From Liopterus haemorrhoidalis (Eukaryota > Arthropoda > Insecta > Coleoptera > Dytiscidae): 64,000 nucleotides of DNA. The notes under the pieces were generated by a model. That model had not been told where the DNA came from and searched no databases. It saw only the letters and a list, made by a program, of their open reading frames with translations. Shown here piece by piece: positions 55,181-64,000 of this stretch (positions are counted from its first letter, which is position 1; each line of letters begins with the position of its first letter). A program made the translations under genes and the position numbers. The DNA lies in assembly GCA_963971575.1 (NCBI GenBank), contig OZ020618.1:49242509-49306508 (forward strand). Direction: 5' to 3'.

Positions 55181-55984
55181 CATAAACTGCTGTGAATTTT
55201 TCTAATAAGCCGGAAATTCTTAAAACTTAAAGCTCCGAGGGATGCGGAACAAACTATTAAAAATCAAGACTATCTCATCAAAAGCAGGATTCAACTATGC
55301 AGTGCTACATTTGAGCAGGACGTTTGGACACTTCGACCAAGACAAAAATGCTAAAATCAAAATATCTGAAATCTACTAACAGAAAACACATTGTGCACTA
55401 TATTTCACTTTTTTATATCATTCATTGAGATCGTAACTGTATGAGAAATATTGAGTATTAATTTGAGCGAGCATTTCTGTATGATACGTTTCGCTTCCTC
55501 CCTATATAAAAACTGTTACTGGGTAATGCTCCTTTTATAGTAGACATTGAATACACGATTGAGGCTGTGTGCATTCGCTACACGAGGGGCGGGATGTTGT
55601 AACCGAGGAACAACCCTAAATAATCCGTTGGCTAATGGAAAATTGTCCCCTTGCTGTGCGCGCACCATTGTATGTTATTGTCACGAAAAAATCACAGTTA
55701 TTTTATCATGGGGAGGCAGGACGCAGTTTGATTCGTGTGGAGTTGAGATAGCTATGTTCCGCACATCTGATACTACAGTGATTCCAAACACACATCCAAT
55801 TCAAAAATAAAAAGAAAATTGTTTTAGAGACACTGTAACTGAACTTCATTTATAAAAAGTGATTTTAAAACTTGTTATAACTGGAAATCGTTTGTATTGT
55901 ACCAGCTTTTAAAAATTGTAGTCTATATTAGATGCTAACGAAACGCTATAGTCATCTACGCAGGAAATTTGATCTAAAAATTGA
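55181..55984. other. unassigned intronic DNA
   Basis: An 87-codon frame at 55547-55810 lies in somewhat GC-richer sequence (CGAGGGGCGGGATG) but matches no family that I know. It could be a fragment of an unrecognised repeat. Confidence 0.4.
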
Positions 55985-57078
55985 TGTCAAGTGTTTATTT
56001 TCACACATTTCAGGGTTTCGCAGGTATTTAGTAATGATAATTTCCCAGCAAACATACAACCATCGGCCGAATGTCGGAAAACTGCTTTTTCTGTTAGTAA
56101 ATTGCTGGCACTAAAAGTTTGTGCAACGCCAATATGAATAATATACTTCACATTTTTATTTCGCACTCCTCCTATACGAAGTACTTTACCAGCATTTTAT
56201 GAGCACTCCTTATTTTTGTTAATATGTTACATTTTCCTTTTGTTTCACCATCGTTGAATAAATTAATTCAACAGCAATGTTACTTTCTTCATTAATAGTT
56301 TAAAATCGATGCGATATTGTCAACTTTATTTGTTAAATAAATTTATTCAACGATGGTGAAATGGCCAAATGAGTATTTATTTTGCACCTAACCATTAATT
56401 TATTTTAATACTGGGTAAGTATAAGGTAAATATACATATGTTACATTTGAAATACTAGAGAGTGGGTATAATATAAGCACTGGCCCATCAGAAATAAATC
56501 TTGCAACTAATGCGATTATTTTGCACTTTACCGCTGCTGGGCCGGCAATTGATAACCAATAGGCCAGCTAACGGCCACGGGGACACCGGGGTACTGGCCC
56601 ATTACTTTCAATGCCGGGGAGTATGTGCTTCAACAGTACTGGCCCGTATAAAAATGTTTGCTGGGTTGGGATGCCAAAACAAATTTTATGTTAAAATATT
56701 TTTACCGACCGCCAACATATATAAAGGAGATATTGTGATCATACCGATTTTGACATTTCGAGATTTCGATGGATCTCCACGAATTGAGGTCCCTACATAA
56801 CGTTTTGACTATTTTTAGCATGTCTGTCGGACTGTCTGTCCGTCTGTCCGTAAGTCCGTCTGTCAGTTCGTCTGTCTGTGTACAAGGGCAGCGAAAATTC
56901 TGCTAAAAGGATTTTTATGAAACTTCATATTTAAGCTTTTGACATCAATCCCACAACAGAGAAATATTTCGAAAATTTTTTTTTACAAAAATTGCTATAA
57001 TAGCAATAACTAACAACTTTTATTTGAGACGCTTTTTGATAAAACGAAAAAATTTTGAAATATTTTTCGAAATTTTTC
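55985..57078 (+). repeat. U1 unclassified repeat, copy 3, split by R1 copy 1
   Basis: The U1 5' terminus (TTTTCACACATTTCAGGGTT, then TCGCAGGTATTTAG) lies at 55995-56032. After the R1 element it resumes at about 56667 (TTTACCGACCGCCAACATAT, GATGGATCTCCACGAATTGA, a GTCTGTCCG microsatellite at 56822-56875, AACTTCATATTTAAGCTTTT). It is cut off at 57078 by R1 copy 2, without its 3' end. Confidence 0.7.
56044..56665 (+). mobile_element. R1 repeat (CCCAGCAAACAT ends), copy 1
   Basis: A 622-bp element with inverted ends CCCAGCAAACAT and ATGTTTGCTGGG. A further inverted pair lies inside (CACCATCGTTGAATAAATTA and AATTTATTCAACGATGGTG). The right third is GC-richer (GCTAACGGCCACGG, ACACCGGGGTACTGGCCC). 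It is inserted in U1 copy 3. Class unknown; no coding region. Confidence 0.7.
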
Positions 57079-57710
57079 GGCCGAATGCCGACAAACTGCT
57101 TTTTCTGTTGGGAAATTGCTGGCACTAAAAGTTTGTGCAACGCCAGTATTAATAATGTACTTCAAATTTGTATTTCGCACTCCTACTATACGAAGTTCTT
57201 TACCAGCGTTTTATGAGCACTCCTTATTTTTGATATGTTACATTTTACTTTTGTTTCACCATCGTTGAATAAATTTATTCAACGAATAAAATTGACAATA
57301 TCGCATCATTCTATTGACAGCAACGTTAATTTCTTCATTAATAGTAAAACCGATGCGATATTGTCAACTTTATTTGTTAAATAAATTTATTCAACGATGG
57401 TGAAATGGCCAAATGAGTATTTATTTTGCACCTAACCATTAATTTATTTTAATACTGAGTAAGTATAAGGTAAATATACATATGTTACAATTGAAATACT
57501 AGAGAGTGGGTATAATATAAGCACTGACCCGTCAGAAATAAATCTTGCAACTAATGCGATTATTTTGCACTTTACCGCTGCTGGGCCGGCAATTGATAAA
57601 CCAATGGGCCAGCTAACGGCCACGGAGACACCGGGGTACTGGCCCAGTACTTTCAATGCCGGGGAGTATGTGCTTCAACAGTACTGGCCCGTATAAAAAT
57701 GTTTGCTGGG
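57079..57710 (+). mobile_element. R1 repeat, copy 2 (left terminus lost)
   Basis: Begins GGCCGAATGCCGACAAACTG, matching R1 copy 1 from about 56063, and runs to ATGTTTGCTGGG. It keeps a longer internal MITE-like segment: CACCATCGTTGAATAAATTT, TTGACAATATCGCATC, and their inverse at 57351-57403. In copy 1 this is partly deleted. The two R1 copies are about 95% identical by eye over most of their length. Confidence 0.7.
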
Positions 57711-58699
57711 TACTAATGCCTTTTGATTAAAATGAAAACTAAAAAACGTTGATTTATTTACTGTACCCACAAACAACAATAGTAACCATTCAAACATTAC
57801 ATTTTCGAATCCTATATCTGTAGAATTGTTGTCTTTGTCAATATTGAAATAATTATAAAATTGCTTACTTTAAGTTTCAACGTTTAGAAAATTTCCCAGA
57901 CACCAAGAAAACTTGTATTAAAGTTGCTGCTCCTTTAATTTTATTTTTTATGATGTGTTTGTGGGATGGCTGATTGTTTTAGAACGGTTCCCGATCTGCT
58001 ATTAAAGTATAGATTAAGAAACAAACTTTTTTTTAACTCATGGAAAAAGCTGATCAATTAACAAATCTTAATTATGTGAGGCCAAAAGTCAACCCAATTG
58101 ACAGAGCACAAACAAGAAGACGAAAATAATTTTTAAAATTTTCAATGTTTCATTTAACTGTGGTAACATCTTACAGAACTTGGTATTGCTGTCAACACTG
58201 TGGACAACGTATTGAATACTGTCACAAATTCTTTTGAAATCTTTATTTTCCCAACTTTTATTAACAGTAACATAACATCTTATTTCTATTGTGAAATTTT
58301 GTCGTAACATAACCAAAGAGTGACCATAACTATTGAAAATTTTTGCATTTAATGTCAACACATACATGTTACAAAGAGCAGATGTTGTATGCCCCTTCGG
58401 AAAAGGCCAACCATCCTTTAAATTGAATCATTAGGTGGGGAATGACAAACAAGCCGCCCCATTCTTTGTTAGCACCGCACTGTGCCACTGAAAACACCCC
58501 AACGATGATTCTATAATCTCTGTTGCAAGCCCAATGAATTGAAATGTAGAATATATTATTTTTGACGATTTAATATTGAGTTAGATACAAAAATGAATGT
58601 TCATCTTCCCACAATCAATTTCATTGATTTAGTGACAGAGTAATAATTCAACTTATAATTGTTTATTGCTAATTGTTATATATGTTAGGATCAGAATAC
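57711..58699. other. unassigned intronic DNA
   Basis: A 92-codon minus-strand frame at 58089-58367 has no recognised domain. No repeat ends were identified. Confidence 0.4.
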
Positions 58700-59165
58700 A
58701 CGTGGACGCTATGAAAGTTTTGAGATACGGGTTTACTTTTTCATAGTACTTCCCATCACGTTCAATACACTTCCTCATACGTATAAAGCACTTGTTAAAA
58801 ATGTTTTCCCACTTTTCAGTTGGTACTTCTGCACAGGTTTGGTCCCAGGCTGTTAGAAAATCACCATCGTTCTTAAAATGGTGGTCTTTACGTTTATCCT
58901 TGATGAAAGAGAAGACTCCAAAATCACAAGGAGCAAAATCTGGACTATGCTGAGGATGTTTTAACACTTGTAGTCCAGAAATATTAAATAATTCTTTAGT
59001 TAGTTGAATTCGATCCGCGGGTGCATTATCTCCATGCAAGCGCCAAGTGTCAAGGTGTGAATGTGGCCGTAAATTTTGAAGAGGCTGAATCAACTGAGGC
59101 AAACAAAACTCAACGTACCACTTGGCCGCAACTGTGTTTTGCTCTTCTAGAACAATTCTCGTAAT
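58700..59165 (-). pseudogene. mariner transposase C-terminal fragment
   Basis: The minus-strand frame 58653-59201 contains TVAAKWYVEFCLPQLIQPLQ, then HGDNAPADRIQLTKEL, then HSPDFAPCDFGVFSFIKDKR, then KCIERDGKYYEK. This is the catalytic C-terminal half of a DD34D mariner with two catalytic Asp residues present and no stop inside. The N-terminal half with the first Asp is missing. It abuts a second mariner in opposite orientation at about 59170. Confidence 0.8.
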
Positions 59166-59182
59166 AATTATCTGATTCGAAA

Positions 59183-60255
59183 ATGTCGAAATTCGAGCCA
59201 AAAAAGCATAATTTCCGGGAAGTTCTCATTTTTTGTTTTAATTTGAAGAAATCAGCCACTGAAGCTCATCGAATACTCGTAGAAGCTTATGGTGAAAGCG
59301 CTTCCACCGATAAACCATGTAGAGAATGGTTTCGATGTTTCAAAAGTAATGATTTCAGTATCGATGGCAATCGAGGAATTGCAGGCGCTAATCGATGAAG
59401 ATTCGTGTCAATCGCAACATGAGCACGCGCAATTGTTGAATGTTGATCGATCAACAATTTCTGTGTGTTTGGCAGCCATGAGAAAGATTTACAGAGAAGG
59501 AAGATGGGTGCCGTACGAATTGAAAGAAAGAGTAATCGAGAGGCGCAAAACCATGTCTGAAATCTTGCTTTCCCGGCAAAAAAAAAAGGTTTTTTGCATC
59601 GTATTGTGACTGGAGATGAAAAGTTGATATATTTCGATAATCCAAAATGAAGGAAATCCATTTGCGACCCAGGAAAACCATCCGCATCGAGACCAAAGAG
59701 GAATATTCACGGCAAGAAAGTAATGTTGTATATGGTGGGAGCAGAAGGGTGTAGTGTATCATGAGCTATTGAAACAGAGCTAAACCATCACTACCGAACT
59801 TTACCAATTACAATTGTTCCGTTTAATCAACGCATTGAAGAATAAGCGGCCGGATTATGCAAAAGGCACGACAAAGTGATCTTCCAGCATGATAACGCTA
59901 GACCACATGTTGGAAAGATTGTGAATACCACCTTGGAAGCACTTGGCTGGGACGGTTTACCTAACCCGTTGTATTCACCAGACCTTGCTCCATCAGATTA
60001 GCACTTGTGCAGGTCGATGTCACACGGGCTTTCGGATCAGCAGTTGAACAATTAAGAAATAGAGAAATGGCTCAATGAATGGATAGCTTTGAAGAACGAG
60101 TCGGTTTTCCGTCAAGGAACTGCCAGTCAGATGGCAAAAATAATAGCAAGCGATGGCAAAAACTTTGTATAGTGTATTTTTTCATGTTTTTTCTTACAAT
60201 AAAGTCTTTTCGGGAAGAAAAAAAAAACAGACCGAAATAATTCACACACCTAATA
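59183..60255 (+). mobile_element. mariner, mauritiana-like, most of the transposase but broken
   Basis: Starts MSKFEPKKHNFREVLIFCFN at 59183. HTH1 and HTH2 follow with a frameshift near 59345-59395. GRWVPYELKERVIERRKT leads to the first motif TGDEKLIYFDN, then stops at about 59650 and 59750. HDNARPHVGKIVNTTLEALG, YSPDLAPSD with a stop directly after, and SDGKNFV at the C-terminus complete the order. All three catalytic Asp positions remain readable. The right end (GAATTATTTCGGTCTG on the minus strand) is near 60220-60255. The left terminal repeat is replaced by the neighbouring mariner. Confidence 0.85.
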
Positions 60256-61074
60256 CGTAAAGTTTATATTATCTGGCACATGAGCACAAAAATGTTTTCC
60301 AAACCCTGTGCTAACTGGACCCAAAAAATAATCATGGACCCAAATCGGACTTGTCGGATCCGAAAAAGACCGACTCTTCCGAAACCCTTAGTCACCATTA
60401 ACGCACCGGGTTTGGTTGAAACAAATTGATAAAACATAACTCCTAATCTAATCTTATAATCCCAGTATGAAAAGTAACAGTGGCAGAATCATAATTCTTG
60501 TGTGAAATTTACTAGGGTCTGTAAATTGCTAAATCACCCTTGTGCTAAGTTACGATAAGGTCGGAAATACGGGTTTATTTGCGATGCGGTTTATCCATGT
60601 AAATATATACATCATTTTTCACGCTAAACTGTCAACGCCCGTACCTAATAACAACTGAAATATTGGTTATATTTAAATTGTGTTATAATGACGAGACCGT
60701 TTAAAATTTATTGAAATTAAAACGTAAATTGATGCCTTTTATTAATTACTCTGAAATGCATATTTACCGTACACCAATTAAAAATTGGAAAATTTATAAT
60801 GCTCGGATTTTGTTTTTTAAATAAATTTTAAGCTAATTATACCGTGAAATATTTATTTGAATTGTATATAAAAATTTTATACTCTATTATTTTTTGAAAA
60901 ATTTGATGTTTGAATACTATTTATTATTATGCAATATTTTATTGAATTACCGATATGTTTGAATGTAATTAGTACAACTAAATTTTAATTATTTATTAAT
61001 TTTATAAATAATGTTTTATAATTATACAAATATCGGGGTACAATAGAGCGCCTAACAGAGCCAAAAGAAGGCTT
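60256..61074. other. unassigned intronic AT-rich DNA
   Basis: Very AT-rich from 60650 to 61030. Nothing recognised. Confidence 0.45.
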
Positions 61075-62710
61075 GCGAAGGTTACCTTTTATGTTTTTAC
61101 AAACGACCACTAGATGGCAATATTGAAATGTGTCATTACTATATACCTAAAATTTGACATTTGTTAATGTGAAATCAGTGGAGGCTTATAAATTGTGTAT
61201 TGTTGACAGTGAGCGTTTAAAAAAAACAAGTTTGTGAAAAAATGGATATTACTCGTGAAGGTTTTCGTTGGATGTTTTTCTACGATTTTAACTCACCTAA
61301 CTCAACAACATTGCATAGATTCGCTTCGTTCAATTTTTGGTATTGAAGCACCATCAGAAAAGACTGTTTACAACTGGTTTGCAGAATTTCGTCGTGGTCG
61401 TGCGTCCGTCAGTGATGAATAACATGAAGGTGGACCAAAATCGGTTATGATTAAAAAAAAATCGATGCTGTGCGCAAAATGATTGAAGAAGATCGACATG
61501 TGACTTACTTATCGATGTGAGATAGAAGTATCCTTCGGCATATCGCAGACTGCAATACATTCGATTCTGCATGAACATTTAGCTGTGAAAAAGATCTGTT
61601 CCCGATGGATTCCGCATAATTAGACTGAAGTTCAAAAAAAGCTCGTGTTGATTGGTGTAAGCGAATGCTTCGTTGGATGTTTTTCTACGATTTTAGTAAA
61701 GGCCTAACTCAACAACAATGCATAGATTCGCTTCGTTCAACTTTTGGTAATGAAGCACCATCAGAAAAGACTGTTTACAATTGGTTTGCAGAATTTCGTC
61801 GTCGTCGTGCGTCCGTCAGGAATGAATCTCGTGAAGTTCAACCAAAATCGGTTGTGATTCAAAAAAACATCGATGCTGTACGCAAAATGATTGAAGAAGA
61901 TAGGCATGTGATTTACCGTGAGATAGAGGCATCCTTTGGCATATCGCAGACTGCAATACATTCGATTTTGCATGAACATTTAGCTGTGAAAAAGATCTGT
62001 TCCCGATGGATTTCGCATAATTTGACCAGTTCAAAAATGGCTCGTGTTGATTGGGAATGCTAAAAATTCAACCTAGGTACTGCAAAATCCGTATACAACA
62101 TCGTTACAGGTGAAACTTGGATTTAATCATATGAACCGGAAACTAAGCAACAATCCACTGTTTGGGTCTTAAAAGATGAACCGAAACCCACAAAAGTTGT
62201 TCGTTCACGAAGAACTTCTAAGAAATCGCTTGTTTCTTCGGTTGTATTGGACATATCGCAACCATTCCTTTAGAGGATCGGAGAACAATTAATTCTGAAT
62301 GGTATACAACAATTTGTTTGCCAGAAGTCATCGACAAAAACAACCAAAAACGTCGCATCATTTCTTCATCATGACAATGCAAGCTCTCACACAGCACGTC
62401 AAACAATTGATTATATGAAGGAGAAAAACAATCGAATTAATGTCTCATTGCCCGTATTCACCTGATTTTTCCCCTAACGACTCTTTTTTCGTTCCCCAAT
62501 GTCAAACAAAAATTGCGTGGACAGCGATTTTCATCATATCAAGAACTGTTGAAGCCTTCAAAAATCATGTTTTTGAGAAACTAACTTCAGAGTGGAAAAA
62601 TGCAAAAGTGTATAAATCGTAAAGGCGAATATTTTGAAAAGCAATAAAACTAAATTTGTTCCAAAACGAAAATTTTCTTTTTTGTAAAAACTTAAAAGGT
62701 ATCCCTCGTA
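61075..62710 (+). mobile_element. mariner family A, copy 4, with tandemly repeated N-terminal half
   Basis: The left end GGTTACCTTTTATGTTTTTAC and the right end AAAAGGTATCCCTCGTAG are family A termini. The first N-terminal half spans 61242-61666 and breaks in GTAAGCGAATGCT. The second restarts in frame position CGTTGGATGTTTTTCTACG at 61667, giving a 132-codon frame (61665-62063). The rest follows with deletions and shifts: YNIVTG, RRTINSEWYTTICLPEV-like, HHDNASSHTA, YSPDFSPND. Here the HHDN catalytic Asp is retained. It lies in the Otx intron 75 bp from the upstream exon. Confidence 0.88.
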
Positions 62711-62768
62711 GTTGAGCTGACGTGGAGTAAAATTGTGCATACTAATAGTAATTGTTGATTGTAATTTA

Positions 62769-63190
<422 letters not shown>

Positions 63191-63194
63191 AAAG

Positions 63195-63980
63195 GTGCAA
63201 GTATCGGAGAATATTAGATTAATTCAAATGACTCTCAGAGACACATGCTGTAAAGTAACAACATGTGGGACAAAATCTGAAAGCTTTGCTGCTAGAAGAG
63301 GTCTAAGACAAAATCACTGCTAGTGATCCTGCTGTTTAATCTAGTGTTAGAGTGGATTATGGGACGAAGCAATACGTACGCGAAAGGAACTATCTATGAT
63401 AAAAGGCATCAATGCCTTGCCTATGCAGATGACATAGCCATCCTGCCAAGAACGAAACAAGAGCTACAAAGAGTTTTTAAAAACATTGATAAAGCGGCAG
63501 GAGAAGTAGGACTGATGATAAATGAATCAAAGACCAAGTACAAGTAGCCCTCGGTTTACGCCGGTTCAATTTACGTCTACTCACAATAACGCCAGTGCGG
63601 AATCCGCCTTATAATTTCCCGATTTCTTTCACTGACTGAGAATATACCACAACTAGACTGATTTTCGATTTACGCCGATTCGATTTGCGCCGGCTTTTGT
63701 AGGAACGGAACTGCAGCGTAAGCCGAGGGCTTCCTGTACTTGGTCTTTGATTCATTTATCATCAGTCCTACTTCTCCTGCCACTTTATCAATGTTTTTCA
63801 AGTCAGAGGAAGTCAAAGAGAGCCAGAGATTTCAGAATAAAAGTTGGAAGTGGAAAAATGTACGATTTGGAAATTGTGGACAAGTTTACGTACTTGGTTG
63901 TTGTCACAAACAATAATAAAGGAGATCTAAAAACCGCAACAAGATTGGCTAAAGTCAGTAAATGTGTAGGCTCTTTATGA
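63195..63980 (+). pseudogene. LINE reverse transcriptase fragment with palindromic disruption
   Basis: Reads RLIQMTLRDTCCKVTTCGTK, then ARRGLRQN with a stop, then LLFNLVLEWIMGRS, then the active site LAYADDIAILPRTKQELQRV, then EVGLMINESKTKY. After a MITE and an inverted duplication it resumes at 63800 (RDFRIKVGSGKMYDLEIVDK, then FTYLVVV) and continues to the window edge. YADD is intact but stops and the insertion inactivate it. The clade is not certain (RTE/R1-like wording). Confidence 0.8.
63541..63736. mobile_element. Tigger-like MITE flanked by 62-bp inverted LINE arms
   Basis: A 196-bp element with ends CAAGTAGCCCTCGGTTTACG and CGTAAGCCGAGGGCTTCCTG, flanked by TA on both sides. Internal TTTACGCCGGTTC-type words repeat inversely. 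The bases outside it, 63479-63540 and 63737-63798, are inverse copies of each other with one mismatch; both derive from the RT coding strand. Confidence 0.9.
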
Positions 63981-64000
63981 AAACTTTCAAAATCGAACAG

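Noticed and set aside
55547..55810. 87-codon Cys-rich frame
   Set aside because: No known domain or neighbours support it, and the context is intronic repeat-rich DNA.

Overview
The window looks like nuclear DNA from an insect: it is AT-rich, gene-poor and packed with transposable-element (TE) debris. The TE mix is typical of insects (many mariner families, Tc1/IS630-like, hAT, piggyBac, PIF/Harbinger, Tigger-like MITEs, non-LTR retrotransposon fragments and tRNA-derived SINEs). The only host gene I can recognise is an orthodenticle/Otx homeobox gene. A beetle is possible, but nothing in the sequence fixes the order.

Host gene. On the minus strand, exon 62784-62956 encodes most of an Otx homeodomain. 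Exon 49552-50187 encodes the end of the homeodomain (helix 3, Lys50 class) and the whole C-terminal tail. They are joined by canonical GT/AG sites at homeodomain residues 46/47. The 12.6 kb intron between them is almost entirely TE remains. The 5' exons lie beyond the right edge of the window.

Transposon layer. About fifteen mariner-type loci are present. They include one family (called A here) with four copies at 1.3, 23.7, 33.8 and 61.1 kb, a nearly full-length Mos1-like copy at 37.6-38.9 kb, and a nearly full-length mellifera-type copy at 5.0-6.2 kb. All are broken by stops, frameshifts or deletions. Nested insertions give relative ages: hAT MITEs sit inside mariner and Tc1-like copies, a Harbinger element inside a mariner, a Tigger-like MITE inside a LINE, and a MITE inside an unclassified repeat. 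Several insertions keep exact target-site duplications (8 bp for hAT, TA for Tc1/mariner/pogo types, TTAA for piggyBac types, 3 bp for Harbinger types).

Layout. 0-9 kb: mariners, hAT MITEs, a SINE and a tandem array of reverse-transcriptase pieces. 9-16 kb: unclassified repeats, a deleted mariner and TIR MITEs. 16.8-20.7 kb: an inverted pair of Tc1-like ends and an IS630-like element. 21-27.5 kb: an unclassified family (U1) and mariner A. 28-39 kb: LINE pieces, MITEs, mariner A and the Mos1-like copy. 39.9-43.7 kb: a 3.8 kb minisatellite of about 79 units of 48 bp whose two halves are in opposite orientation. 44-47 kb: an inverted pair of TTAA MITEs and a piggyBac remnant. 49-63 kb: Otx and its intron. 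63-64 kb: LINE RT with a hairpin-like insertion.

The most unusual object is the 48-bp minisatellite palindrome, which looks like one large inverted duplication of an already diverged array. I found no operon, CRISPR array, intact TE protein, rRNA gene or functional tRNA gene.
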